Of a stretch of 64,000 bases of DNA, positions 17,175-25,698 are shown piece by piece (positions within the stretch are counted from its first letter, which is position 1; every line of letters begins with the position of its first letter). This DNA comes from Mesorhizobium japonicum MAFF 303099 (GTDB lineage: Bacteria; Pseudomonadota; Alphaproteobacteria; Rhizobiales; Rhizobiaceae): the NCBI RefSeq assembly GCF_000009625.1, contig NC_002678.2, forward strand, positions 2,666,001-2,730,000, written 5' to 3'. The notes below the pieces were generated by a model that worked only from the letters and a program-made list of their open reading frames with translations, was not told the origin of the DNA and made no database searches. Made by a program: the position numbers and the translations under genes.

Positions 17175-18170
17175 ATGAAATTCGTGACCAGCATTCTCAA
17201 CCGCCGCGCCGTGATGGCTCTGGCAGCAGCATCGATCCTCGCCGGCGTCATGCATTCGGCGCCGGTTTCGGCGGCGGACGTGACCATTCCGATCATCGTC
17301 AAGGACACCACGTCCTTCTACTGGCAGATCGTGCTCGCCGGCGCCCGCAAGGCCGGCAAGGATCTCGGCGTCAACGTGCCGGAACTCGGCGCCCAGGCTG
17401 AAACCGACGTCAACGGCCAGATCTCCATCCTCGAGAACGCCGTCGCCGGCAACCCGGCCGCCGTCGTCATCGCGCCGACCGAAGCCAAGGCGCTCGGCAA
17501 GCCGATCGACGAGGCAGCGGCCAAGGTCAAGGTCATCGGCATCGACTCCGGCGCCGACTCCAAGGCCTTCACCTCGTTCCTGACCACTGACAACGTCCAG
17601 GGCGGCCGCGTCGCCGCGGACGGTCTTGCAGCAGCCATCGGTGCGGCCAATGGCGGCAAGGTCGAAGGCAAGGTTGCCCTGATCACCGCACTGCCTGGCG
17701 CCGGCTCGCTCGAGCAGCGCGCCCAGGGCTTCAAGGAACAGCTCAAGGCCAAGTACCCCGGCCTCGAGCTGATCGCCGACAAATATGCCGACGGCCAGGC
17801 CACCACCGGCCTCAACATCGCGACCGACCTGATCACCGCCAATCCGGACCTGAAGGGCATCTTCGCCTCCAACCTGATCATGGCGCAGGGCGTCGGCCAG
17901 GCGATCGCCGAGAACAAGCTTGCCGGCAAGGTCGGCCTGATCGGCTTCGACAGCGACGAGAAGCTGATCAAGTTCCTGAATGACGGCGTCATTTCCGGCC
18001 TCGTCGTCCAGGACCCCTACCGGATGGGCTATGACGGCATCAAGACCGCGCTCGCCGCTTCGAAGGGCGAGAAGGTTGAGGCCAATGTCGACACCGGCGC
18101 CAACCTTGTCACCAAGGCCAACATGAAGGATCCCAAGATTGACGCGCTGCTCAATCCGAAGCTCAAGTAA
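17175..18170 (+). CDS. Ribose-type sugar ABC transporter substrate-binding protein
   Basis: A 331-residue periplasmic binding protein of the RbsB (CUT2) class. A signal peptide of about 34 residues ends at VSAA. The type-I fold is evident from the alternating segments TIPIIVKDTTSFYWQ, VIAPTEAKALG, VIGIDSGADSKAF and GLIGFDSDEKLI. GGGAGGA precedes the ATG by five bases. It heads a binding protein-ATPase-permease operon of classical rbs order. The ligand is presumably an aldose handled by the neighbouring reductase and dehydratase; identity unknown. Confidence 0.92.
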   Translation: MKFVTSILNRRAVMALAAASILAGVMHSAPVSAADVTIPIIVKDTTSFYWQIVLAGARKAGKDLGVNVPELGAQAETDVNGQISILENAVAGNPAAVVIAPTEAKALGKPIDEAAAKVKVIGIDSGADSKAFTSFLTTDNVQGGRVAADGLAAAIGAANGGKVEGKVALITALPGAGSLEQRAQGFKEQLKAKYPGLELIADKYADGQATTGLNIATDLITANPDLKGIFASNLIMAQGVGQAIAENKLAGKVGLIGFDSDEKLIKFLNDGVISGLVVQDPYRMGYDGIKTALAASKGEKVEANVDTGANLVTKANMKDPKIDALLNPKLK

Positions 18171-18189
18171 GCAACGGTAGAGACGCACA

Positions 18190-18216
18190 GTTTCCGGGGC
18201 CTCGTGCCCCGGAAAC
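18190..18216. terminator. Intercistronic hairpin after the binding-protein gene
   Basis: GTTTCCGGGGC and GCCCCGGAAAC are perfect 11-bp arms with a 5-base loop, located 20 bases after the stop. There is no T-run, so partial termination or 3-prime protection of the abundant binding-protein message is more likely than full termination, since the ATPase gene follows. Confidence 0.65.
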
Positions 18217-18336
18217 GACAGCGATATCGCTTGGAAATCCGGCAGCCTGGGCTAGGTTGCTCTGGCGGGCATTTCGAATGCCTGCCGCGTGCCAGATCGT
18301 GAGGCCAATCTGGGAAGCCAATCAGGGAGGATTGTC

Positions 18337-19890
18337 ATGACATCGACGGCGCAAGACCTGCACCCTGCCCCCGTGCTCGAGCCCGGCAGGACGATCCTCG
18401 AACTGCGTGGCCTCGAGAAGAAATATCCGGGCACCCATGCGCTGAAGCCGGTGACACTGGCCTTCAAGTCAGGCGAAATCCACGCCATCGTCGGCGAGAA
18501 CGGTGCCGGCAAATCCACTCTGATCAAGCTTCTGACCGGCGTCATGCCGCGCACCTCTGGCGATGTCATCTGGGAAGGCAAGCCGGCGGCGCTGGCGACC
18601 CCGCATGAGGCGATGGCGCTCGGCATCAATGCCGTGCACCAGGAAGTCGTGCTCTGCCGTCATTTGACCGTCGCCGCCAACATGTTCCTCGGCGAGGAGA
18701 ATTCGCGCTTGGGCATCCTGCAGCAGCGCGCCATGGTCAAGGAAGCGCAGAAGATCATCGACGATCTCGGCTTCGATCTGCCGGCGCATGTCGTGCTCGG
18801 CGACCTCACCATCGGCCAGCAGCAGCTGATCGCCGCCGCTCGCGCCACCGTGCGTGGTACCAAATTCCTGATCTTCGACGAGCCGACCGCCTACCTCACC
18901 CGCAAGGAGGCCGACCAGCTCTTCACCCTGATCCGCCGCCTGAAGTCCGAGGGCGTGACGATCATCTACATCAGCCATCGCATGGAGGAAGTCTTCGAGC
19001 TCGCCGATCGCGTCTCCGTGCTGCGTGACGGCACGCTGGTCGGTACCAGAAACATCGCTGAGACCAACGATGCCGAACTGGTCAAGCTGATGATCAATCG
19101 CTCGATCGAGCAGGTCTATCATAAGGAGCACTTCACGCCGGGTGCCGCGATCGTGGAAACGAGGAACCTGTCGGGCAAGGGCTTCGAAAATGTCTCGATG
19201 ACGGTCCGCGCCGGCGAGATCGTCGGGCTCTACGGGCTGATCGGCGCCGGGCGCAGCGAATTCGTCACCACGCTCTACGGCCGCCATCGCAAATCGGCCG
19301 GCCAGATCCTGTGGGAAGGCAAGCCGGTTCAGGTCAATTCGGAGCATGACGCGATCAAGCTCGGCATGGCGCTGGCGCCGGAAAGCCGCCGCGATCAGGG
19401 TCTCTGTCTCAATTTGCCGGTCGGCCTCAACCTCAACCTGCCGATCTACAAGCGCATCTCCAAAAACATGTTGATTTCCGGCGCGCAGGAGAAGACCCAG
19501 GCCGACCGCCAGATCGCCGATCTGCGCATCAAGACGCCGACACGCCACGCGCTGGCCTCCAGCCTGTCGGGCGGCAATCAGCAGAAGATCGTCATCGGCA
19601 AATGGCTGGCGCATGGCGCCAAACTGTTCATCTTCGACGAGCCGACAGTCGGCGTCGATGTCGGCACCAAGGCCGAGATCTACCGCCTGTTCGGCGCGCT
19701 CTTGTCGAAGGGCGCCGGCATCATCCTGATCTCGTCCTATCTGCCGGAAGTCTATGAACTGGCCGACACGCTGCATGTGTTCCGCCGTGGCAAGCTGGTG
19801 GCGACACACGGATTCCGCACCGCCGATCACGAGGAAATTCTCACACAGGCGCTCGCCGAGAAACAAGAAAAGCTGGGAGGAAAGATATGA
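18337..19890 (+). CDS. Sugar ABC transporter ATP-binding protein (RbsA/MglA type)
   Basis: A 517-residue double-ATPase of the CUT2 class. The first half has Walker A GENGAGKST, Walker B FLIFDEP and signature-like TIGQQQL. The second half has the usual degenerate Walker A (LIGAGRSE) and the signature SGGNQQK. This asymmetry is normal for RbsA-type proteins, not damage. The ATG at 18337 is preceded by GGGAGG at seven bases; an earlier in-frame start at 18289 lacks one. The end overlaps the permease ATG by 4 bases. Confidence 0.93.
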   Translation: MTSTAQDLHPAPVLEPGRTILELRGLEKKYPGTHALKPVTLAFKSGEIHAIVGENGAGKSTLIKLLTGVMPRTSGDVIWEGKPAALATPHEAMALGINAVHQEVVLCRHLTVAANMFLGEENSRLGILQQRAMVKEAQKIIDDLGFDLPAHVVLGDLTIGQQQLIAAARATVRGTKFLIFDEPTAYLTRKEADQLFTLIRRLKSEGVTIIYISHRMEEVFELADRVSVLRDGTLVGTRNIAETNDAELVKLMINRSIEQVYHKEHFTPGAAIVETRNLSGKGFENVSMTVRAGEIVGLYGLIGAGRSEFVTTLYGRHRKSAGQILWEGKPVQVNSEHDAIKLGMALAPESRRDQGLCLNLPVGLNLNLPIYKRISKNMLISGAQEKTQADRQIADLRIKTPTRHALASSLSGGNQQKIVIGKWLAHGAKLFIFDEPTVGVDVGTKAEIYRLFGALLSKGAGIILISSYLPEVYELADTLHVFRRGKLVATHGFRTADHEEILTQALAEKQEKLGGKI

Positions 19891-20855
19891 GCACCGAGGC
19901 GATTGCTGCCGAAAAACCCAAGCGCAATTACAACGCACTGTTCGGGCTGACGCTGCTGGCGCTGCTGGTGTTGCTCTGGGTCATCCTGTCGCTGTCGACA
20001 TCGAGCTTCGCCTCGGCCAACAACATCTCGAACCTTTTGCGTCAGGGTTCGATGATCGCCATCCTGGCGGTCGGCCAGACCTTCGTCATCATCACCGGCG
20101 GCATCGATCTGTCCGTCGGTGCGGTGGTCGGCTTCGCCACCGTCATTGCCGCGATGCTGATCAATGCCGGCATACCGGTCTTCCTCGCCATCCTGATCAC
20201 GCTGCTGGTCGGCGTTGCCATCGGCCTGTTCCACGGCTTCGGCATCGTCAAGATGGGCCTGCCGCCCTTCATCATCACGCTGGCGACGCTGACCTCGCTG
20301 CGCGGCATCGGCCTTCTGATGACCAACGGCAACTCGATCTCCATCAACAATGATGCCTTCCAGGAATTCTCGCGCAACTCCTTCCTCGGCGTGCCCAATC
20401 TGTTCTGGATGGTCATCCTGGTCGGCATTCCGGCCTATATCTTCCTGCATCACAGCCGCTGGGGCCGCTACCTCTTCTCGGTCGGCTCCAACGCCGAGGC
20501 CTCGCGCCTCTCCGGCGTCAATGTCCAGCGCACCATCTACATGGCTTACACGCTGTCGGGCCTCTGCGCAGCCTTTGTCGGCGTGCTCCTGGCCTCGCGC
20601 ATCGGCATCGGCAACCCGACCCAGGCCGAGGGCTGGGAATTGCAGGCGATCGCGTCCTCGGTCATCGGCGGCACCTCGCTGTTCGGTGCGGTCGGCTCGG
20701 TGCACGGTCCGCTGCTCGGCGCCTTCATCCTCGCCACCATCAACAACGGCGCCAACCTGCTCAACGTCAACGCCTTCTGGCAGCGCATCATCACTGGCGT
20801 GCTGATCATCGTCATCGTCTATTTCGACGGTCTGCGCCGCCGCGGCGGCAAGTGA
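19887..20855 (+). CDS. Sugar ABC transporter permease (RbsC type)
   Basis: A 322-residue integral membrane protein with about nine or ten hydrophobic segments. It contains the CUT2 permease hallmarks AVGQTFVIITGGIDLSVGA near residue 65 and the cytoplasmic GSNAEASRLSGVNV segment near 200 that contacts the ATPase. GGGAGGA lies just before its ATG, within the end of the ATPase gene. It completes the ribose-type importer. Confidence 0.93.
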   Translation: MSTEAIAAEKPKRNYNALFGLTLLALLVLLWVILSLSTSSFASANNISNLLRQGSMIAILAVGQTFVIITGGIDLSVGAVVGFATVIAAMLINAGIPVFLAILITLLVGVAIGLFHGFGIVKMGLPPFIITLATLTSLRGIGLLMTNGNSISINNDAFQEFSRNSFLGVPNLFWMVILVGIPAYIFLHHSRWGRYLFSVGSNAEASRLSGVNVQRTIYMAYTLSGLCAAFVGVLLASRIGIGNPTQAEGWELQAIASSVIGGTSLFGAVGSVHGPLLGAFILATINNGANLLNVNAFWQRIITGVLIIVIVYFDGLRRRGGK

Positions 20856-20919
20856 CCACTGCTGAAATCGATCTCCGGCCCGGCGTGAAGACGGGTCGGA
20901 AACCCAACTGGACTGAAAC

Positions 20920-21936
20920 ATGAAAGCCGTTATCTGCCGCTCGCCCGGGGAACTCGTCCTGGAAGACCGCCCCGCGCCCGGCGCGCCTCCTGCCGGCTGG
21001 GCGCTGGTCGCCGTCAGCCATGTCGGCATCTGCGGCACCGACTACCACATTTTCGAGGGCAAGCACCCGTTTCTCGCCTACCCCCGCATCATGGGCCATG
21101 AAGTCTCCGGCACCGTCATCGAGACCGGCGAGGGCCCCGACCTTGCCATTGGCGAACCGGTCGTCATCAACCCCTACCTCTCCTGCGGCAAGTGCATCGC
21201 CTGCCGGCACGGCAAACCGAATTGCTGCGTCAAGATCGAGGTGCTGGGCGTCCATCGCGACGGCGCCATGTGCGAACGCATTCTTGTCCCGGCGCAGAAT
21301 CTCTATCCGGCCAATGGCCTGTCGCTGGCCGACGCCGCCGCTGTCGAATTCCTGGCCATCGGCGCGCATGCGGTACGTCGCGCCCGCGCCGATTCTGGCG
21401 CCCGCGCGCTGGTCATCGGCGCCGGCCCGATCGGGCTCGGCAACGCCATCTTCGCCCGCATCGCCGGGCTCGACGTGACGCTGCTCGACATGAGCAGTGA
21501 ACGCCTCGCATTCGCCGAAAACGAACTTGGGTTCAGTATCCTCGACGGCTCGCGCGGAGCGGTGCCAGACCTGGTCAAGGACGCGACATCAGGCGAAGGC
21601 TTCGACGTGGTCTTCGACGCCACCGGCAACACCCGGTCGGTGCAGTCGGCCTTCGCCCATGTGGCGCATGGCGGCACACTGGTGCTGGTCAGCGTCGTCA
21701 AGGACGACATCGTCTTTTCCGATCCGGAATTCCACAAACGCGAAATGACGCTGGTCGGCAGTCGCAATGCCTTGCGTGCCGATTTCGATCATGTCGCTGC
21801 CTCGATCCGAAACGGCGCGGTGCCGTTGGCCAAGCTCGTCACCCACCGCACCACGCTTGCCGATACGCCGAGCGATCTCGCCCGCTGGGCGCACGAGAAA
21901 TCCGGCCTGATCAAGGCCGTGATCGAGATCGGATAG
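20920..21936 (+). CDS. Zinc-dependent alcohol dehydrogenase (polyol or sugar-acid dehydrogenase)
   Basis: A 338-residue medium-chain dehydrogenase. The catalytic zinc ligands are Cys in GICGTDYH and His-Glu in MGHE. The structural-zinc cysteines appear as CGKCIACRHGKPNC, and the nucleotide-binding motif is GAGPIGLG. It is 64 bases after the permease gene. Relatives with this N-terminus act on L-galactonate, L-gulonate or similar sugar acids, which would fit the UxaA-type dehydratase nearby, but the substrate is an inference. No clear ribosome site precedes the ATG. Confidence 0.85.
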   Translation: MKAVICRSPGELVLEDRPAPGAPPAGWALVAVSHVGICGTDYHIFEGKHPFLAYPRIMGHEVSGTVIETGEGPDLAIGEPVVINPYLSCGKCIACRHGKPNCCVKIEVLGVHRDGAMCERILVPAQNLYPANGLSLADAAAVEFLAIGAHAVRRARADSGARALVIGAGPIGLGNAIFARIAGLDVTLLDMSSERLAFAENELGFSILDGSRGAVPDLVKDATSGEGFDVVFDATGNTRSVQSAFAHVAHGGTLVLVSVVKDDIVFSDPEFHKREMTLVGSRNALRADFDHVAASIRNGAVPLAKLVTHRTTLADTPSDLARWAHEKSGLIKAVIEIG

Positions 21937-21951
21937 TCGGCAGAATCCGGC

Positions 21952-22701
21952 TCACAGCGCCGACAATTTCAACTCCACCCGTTCCGCCGGAAAGCGCGAC
22001 TCCGAAAACTGGATCGGCTGGCCGTCCGGCGTGATGTTGACGGCCACCGTGACCAGCACGATGGCGCCTGGCTGCAGGTCGAGGTCGGCGAGATCGGCCG
22101 CATCGGCATGGCGCGCCGACAGCACGGTCGATTGCCTGAGATAATCGTCTATACCGAAGCGGGCCAGCGATGCAGTGATCGAGCCAGTCTCAGCCATCGC
22201 CTTGTCGATGCCGGCAAAGCGCCTGGCATCGAACCAGCCGGCAGCGCGCGACACAGGCCGCCCGTCGGCCTCACCGCGTGTCTCCAGCCGGATCACCTCG
22301 GCGCCCCTGGTCAGGCCAAGCCCCTCGGCGACGCGCTGGCTGGCCGGCTCGACCGACGAGGAGAGCAGCACGATATGCCGTTCCGAGGTCTGCCCTTGCA
22401 GGCCGGTCGAAAAGCGTGTGCGCGCGCCGATCGGATAGGACAACCGCTTGCGCGACAGGACGAAGGTGCCCCGCCCCTGCTCGGCCCGCAGCACCCCTTC
22501 CTGCACAAGCGCGGATATGGCGCTGCGCACCGTGTGGCGATTGACGCCATAGCGCTCGGCCAGCGCCACCTCCGGCGGCAGCGCGGCATTCTCGGCGAAA
22601 TCGCCAGTGGCGATCGCCTGCAGGATTCTGTCGGCGATCTGCCGCCACAGGGAGACACCGCTGCGCCGCTCGATGCTGTCGGCTTCCTGTTGCCCGATCA
22701 T
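21952..22701 (-). CDS. phnF: Phosphonate metabolism regulator PhnF (GntR/HutC)
   Basis: A 249-residue regulator with an N-terminal GntR helix-turn-helix (about residues 18-80; PPEVALAERYGVNRHTVRSA) and a C-terminal UTRA effector domain (about 100-245). It is divergent from phnG, the standard position of PhnF. The ATG at 22701 has GGGGG eight bases upstream; the frame stays open further up but that part is only an antisense shadow of phnG. A perfect inverted repeat in the 120-base gap is the likely binding site, giving repression of both genes. Confidence 0.9.
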   Translation of the reverse strand: MIGQQEADSIERRSGVSLWRQIADRILQAIATGDFAENAALPPEVALAERYGVNRHTVRSAISALVQEGVLRAEQGRGTFVLSRKRLSYPIGARTRFSTGLQGQTSERHIVLLSSSVEPASQRVAEGLGLTRGAEVIRLETRGEADGRPVSRAAGWFDARRFAGIDKAMAETGSITASLARFGIDDYLRQSTVLSARHADAADLADLDLQPGAIVLVTVAVNITPDGQPIQFSESRFPAERVELKLSAL

Positions 22702-22761
22702 GAATTGCCCCCGGCTTTCCGCCCCTGTCATCCACCCGTCATGGACTCGCGTTAGGTAATA

Positions 22762-22797
22762 TGTATAATTTGTATAATTGTCTATATCAATAGACAA
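22762..22797. promoter_or_regulatory. phnF-phnG divergent control region with PhnF-type operator
   Basis: TTGTCTA-N6-TAGACAA (22778-22797) is a perfect 7-bp inverted repeat. Beside it, TGTATAATT occurs twice in direct tandem (22762-22770, 22771-22779), each containing a TATAAT -10 hexamer. The AT-rich block is striking in this GC-rich genome. The operator ends 10 bases before the AGAGGA of phnG, so bound PhnF would block phnG transcription. Confidence 0.75.
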
Positions 22798-22821
22798 ATT
22801 TAGCAAAGAGGAATGCTGCTG

Positions 22822-23283
22822 ATGCGAGGACAGGAAGCCCGCGACCAGGCCGAACGCAAGGCCGCCATGGCGACGCTGGCGCAATCGAGCGGCGACGACA
22901 TCGTCCGGCTCTGGAACGAGGCCGGCCTGCCGTCGCAAGCCGAGCTGCTGCGCGGCCCCGAGACCGGGCTGGTGACGCTGCGCGGCCGCATCGGCGGCGG
23001 CGGCGCGCCGTTCAATATCGGCGAGGCGACCGTCACCCGCGCCACCGTCCGGTTGCCATCCGGACAGGTCGGCCATTGCTACGCGCTTGGCCGCGACAAG
23101 CAGAAGGCGAAGCTGGCGGCGATAGCCGACGCGCTCTGGCAGGACCCTGCCCGCCGCGCCGAGGTCGAGACCAGGCTGATCGCGCCTTTGAGGTCGGCGA
23201 TCGCCACTGCCCAGGAAAAACGCCGTGCCGAGACGGCGGCAACGAAGGTGGATTTCTTAACCATGGTTCGCGGAGAAGACTGA
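22822..23283 (+). CDS. phnG: C-P lyase subunit PhnG
   Basis: Subunit of the carbon-phosphorus lyase core complex (PhnG2H2I2J2). With PhnH, PhnI and PhnL it supports formation of ribose-1-phosphonate-5-triphosphate from ATP and a phosphonate. It has 153 residues, the normal size. AGAGGA lies nine bases before the ATG at 22822; an ATG at 22813 abuts the ribosome site and is less likely. Its stop overlaps the phnH ATG (TGATG). Identification rests on size, position and sequence such as FNIGEATVTRATVRL and GHCYALGRDKQKAKLAAIAD. Confidence 0.93.
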   Translation: MRGQEARDQAERKAAMATLAQSSGDDIVRLWNEAGLPSQAELLRGPETGLVTLRGRIGGGGAPFNIGEATVTRATVRLPSGQVGHCYALGRDKQKAKLAAIADALWQDPARRAEVETRLIAPLRSAIATAQEKRRAETAATKVDFLTMVRGED

Positions 23284-23894
23284 TGGACATCGCAGCGCAA
23301 TCGATCGAGGGCGGCTTTGCCGATCCGGTCTTCGACGCCCAGACAGTGTTTCGCGCGGTCATGGACGCGATGGCGCGGCCAGGCAGCGTGCAGCCTCTGC
23401 CGGCTCTTGCCCGTCCGCCCGCGCCGCTCTCGGCAACCGCTGGCGCCGTGGCACTGGCGCTGTGCGACAACGACACGCCGCTTTGGCTCGACCCGGCCCT
23501 GCACACCTCCGCCGTGATCGGCTCCTGGCTTGGCTTCCACACGGGCGCGCCGCTCGCCAACACGCCTGCCGACGCGCATTTCGCCTTTGTCGCCACGCCG
23601 GCCGAGATGATGGCGCTCGACGGCTTTGCGCAGGGAACGCAGGATTATCCCGACAGGTCGACCACCCTGATCCTGCAAGTCAGCGACCTCGTTTCAGGCA
23701 CTCCGTTGCTGCTGGAGGGCCCCGGCATCGAAACCAGCGCCGCGATCGCGCCGGCACAGATGCCACGTCATTTCATCGAGCAGTGGAAGCAGAATATCCA
23801 GCGCTTTCCGCGCGGCGTCGACATCATCCTCGCCACCGCTGAAGGCATAGCCTGCCTGCCGCGCACCACGCGCATCAAGACGATGGAGGCATAG
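23283..23894 (+). CDS. phnH: C-P lyase subunit PhnH
   Basis: A 203-residue subunit of the C-P lyase core complex. Family signature regions include GGFADPVFDAQTVFRAVMDAMARPG at the N-terminus and GPGI near residue 142. The ATG overlaps the phnG stop by one base, showing translational coupling, and phnI begins right after the stop. It is a degenerate PLP-transferase fold protein with no known catalytic role of its own. Confidence 0.94.
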   Translation: MDIAAQSIEGGFADPVFDAQTVFRAVMDAMARPGSVQPLPALARPPAPLSATAGAVALALCDNDTPLWLDPALHTSAVIGSWLGFHTGAPLANTPADAHFAFVATPAEMMALDGFAQGTQDYPDRSTTLILQVSDLVSGTPLLLEGPGIETSAAIAPAQMPRHFIEQWKQNIQRFPRGVDIILATAEGIACLPRTTRIKTMEA

Positions 23895-23895
23895 G

Positions 23896-25008
23896 ATGTA
23901 TGTCGCGGTAAAAGGCGGCGAAGCCGCTATTGCCAACGCCCACAGCCTGCTTGCCGACCGCCGGCGCGGCGACCGTTCGGTGCCGGCCCTGCGCCTCGAC
24001 CAGATCGTCGAGCAGCTGGCGCTCGGCGTCGACCGGGTGATGAGCGAAGGCTCGCTCTATGACCGGGAGCTCGCCGCACTCGCCATCGTCCAGGCGCGTG
24101 GCGACATGATCGAGGCGATCTTCCTGGTACGCGCCTATCGCACCACGCTGCCCCGCTTCGGCTACAGCAAGCCGATCGACACCGGCGCCATGCTGGTAGA
24201 GCGACGCGTCTCGGCAACCTACAAGGACCTGCCCGGCGGCCAGTTGCTCGGCCCGACCTTCGACTACACGCACCGGCTGCTCGACCCCGAGCTTGCCGCT
24301 GGCGCCAACGTCGCCGCACCCTTGCGGCGCGAGACGGAAGCGCAGGCCATGCCGCGTGTCTCGGCGATCCTCGCCCGCGAAGGCCTGATCGAACCGGATG
24401 GCGAGATGCCGCAGGACCATGTGCCCGGCGACATCACCCGCGAGCCGCTGGAATTCCCGATGGCGCGCGACATCCGCCTGCAGGCGCTGTCGCGTGGCGA
24501 TGAGGGTTTTCTCCTGGCGCTCGGCTATTCAACCCAGCGCGGCTATGCCCGCAACCATCCCTTTGTCGGCGAAATCCGCATTGGCGAGGTCGAGCTGGAA
24601 CTCGATGTCCCCGAACTGCCCTTCGCAGCCCCCCTCGGCACGGTGCGGGTCACCGAATGCCAGATGGTCAACCAGTTCAAGGGCTCGGCCAAGGCGCCGC
24701 CGCAGTTCACCCGCGGCTACGGCCTCGTCTTCGGCCAGAGCGAGCGCAAGGCGATGGCCATGGCGCTCTGCGACCGGGCGCTGCGCGCCTCCGAGCTCGG
24801 CGAGGACATTGTCGCCGCCGCCCAGGATGAGGAGTTCGTCATCTCACATTCCGATAATGTCCAGGCGACCGGTTTCGTCGAGCATCTGAAGCTGCCGCAC
24901 TATGTCGACTTCCAGGCCGAGCTGGACCTCGTGCGCCGCATGCGCGCCGAATATGAGGCCCGTGAAAACCCCACCAGGGTGGAAGAAAAGCGGGAGGCCG
25001 CGGAATGA
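23896..25008 (+). CDS. phnI: C-P lyase subunit PhnI
   Basis: A 370-residue subunit with nucleosidase activity; in the complete PhnGHI-L system it displaces adenine from ATP by the phosphonate. Full length. Recognisable segments are MYVAVKGGEAAI at the start, PRFGYSKPIDTGAM near residue 90, and LGYSTQRGYARNHPFVGEIR near 210. GGAGG lies about ten bases before the ATG. It overlaps fosX by 4 bases (ATGA). Confidence 0.95.
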   Translation: MYVAVKGGEAAIANAHSLLADRRRGDRSVPALRLDQIVEQLALGVDRVMSEGSLYDRELAALAIVQARGDMIEAIFLVRAYRTTLPRFGYSKPIDTGAMLVERRVSATYKDLPGGQLLGPTFDYTHRLLDPELAAGANVAAPLRRETEAQAMPRVSAILAREGLIEPDGEMPQDHVPGDITREPLEFPMARDIRLQALSRGDEGFLLALGYSTQRGYARNHPFVGEIRIGEVELELDVPELPFAAPLGTVRVTECQMVNQFKGSAKAPPQFTRGYGLVFGQSERKAMAMALCDRALRASELGEDIVAAAQDEEFVISHSDNVQATGFVEHLKLPHYVDFQAELDLVRRMRAEYEARENPTRVEEKREAAE

Positions 25009-25424
25009 TCGAAGGCCTGTCCCACATGACCTTCATCGTTCGCGACCTCGAGCGAATGACAAGGATACTCGAGGGCGTCTTCGACGCGCGCGAGGTCTAT
25101 GCCAGCGACACCGAGCAGTTCTCGCTGTCGCGCGAAAAATTCTTCCTGATCGGCGACATCTGGGTCGCCATCATGCAAGGCGAGAAGCTGGCCGAGCGCA
25201 GCTACAACCACATCGCCTTCAAGATCGATGACGCCGATTTCGACCGCTATGCCGAGCGCGTCGGCAAGCTAGGCCTCGACATGCGCCCGCCGCGCCCACG
25301 CGTCGAGGGGGAAGGCCGCTCGATCTATTTCTACGACGACGACAATCACATGTTCGAACTGCATACCGGCACGCTCACCGAGCGGCTGGCGCGCAAAGCC
25401 AAGGGGTTGGAGGCTGCGCAATGA
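25005..25424 (+). CDS. fosX: FosX-type fosfomycin hydrolase (VOC superfamily)
   Basis: A 139-residue metalloenzyme of the vicinal oxygen chelate fold. The residues known for M. loti FosX are all at the expected positions: metal ligands His7, His69 and Glu118 and catalytic base Glu44. FosX opens the fosfomycin epoxide with water using Mn(II). The M. loti enzyme is known to reside in its phn operon and to have modest resistance activity, so the native role may be with a phosphonate intermediate. It overlaps phnI by 4 bases and is followed by an opposite-strand small gene before phnJ. Confidence 0.93.
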   Translation: MIEGLSHMTFIVRDLERMTRILEGVFDAREVYASDTEQFSLSREKFFLIGDIWVAIMQGEKLAERSYNHIAFKIDDADFDRYAERVGKLGLDMRPPRPRVEGEGRSIYFYDDDNHMFELHTGTLTERLARKAKGLEAAQ

Positions 25425-25426
25425 AC

Positions 25427-25633
25427 TTAGTGCCCGCCCCCGTGGCCGCCACCGTCGTGGGAATGACCGCCATAGCTATCATACCCGGAGTAGCCGCCAC
25501 CTCCGACGCCCATGGATTCACCTTGAGAGCCCTCTTTGGGAGCGGGAAAAACCATGCGCCGAAGGAAAAAGAGAACGACGCCGGCGAACACCGCCAGCAC
25601 AATTCCGAGATGCATCCATCCGGTCGAGTTCAT
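25427..25633 (-). CDS. Small single-pass membrane protein with Gly/His-rich tail
   Basis: A 68-residue predicted protein in the gap between fosX and phnJ, on the opposite strand to the operon. It has one clear membrane helix (LGIVLAVFAGVVLFFL), a basic RR stop-transfer, then a low-complexity tail rich in Gly, His, Ser and Tyr that ends HGGGHGGGH and could bind Ni, Zn or Cu. ATG 25633 has AGGGG nine bases upstream. The gap is exactly filled by this frame, which supports a real gene, but no known family is recognised. It could also be expressed as an antisense transcript to the operon. Confidence 0.6.
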   Translation of the reverse strand: MNSTGWMHLGIVLAVFAGVVLFFLRRMVFPAPKEGSQGESMGVGGGGYSGYDSYGGHSHDGGGHGGGH

Positions 25634-25698
25634 CTGAATTCGCCCCTGTTTCCGCGTCCTGGACGCCAATTCGATACCACAATGTGGATGTGATCGCC

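Noticed and set aside
18289..18336. Longer N-terminus of the RbsA-type ATPase
   Set aside because: The 16 extra codons lack a ribosome site and homology; GGGAGG lies correctly before the ATG at 18337.
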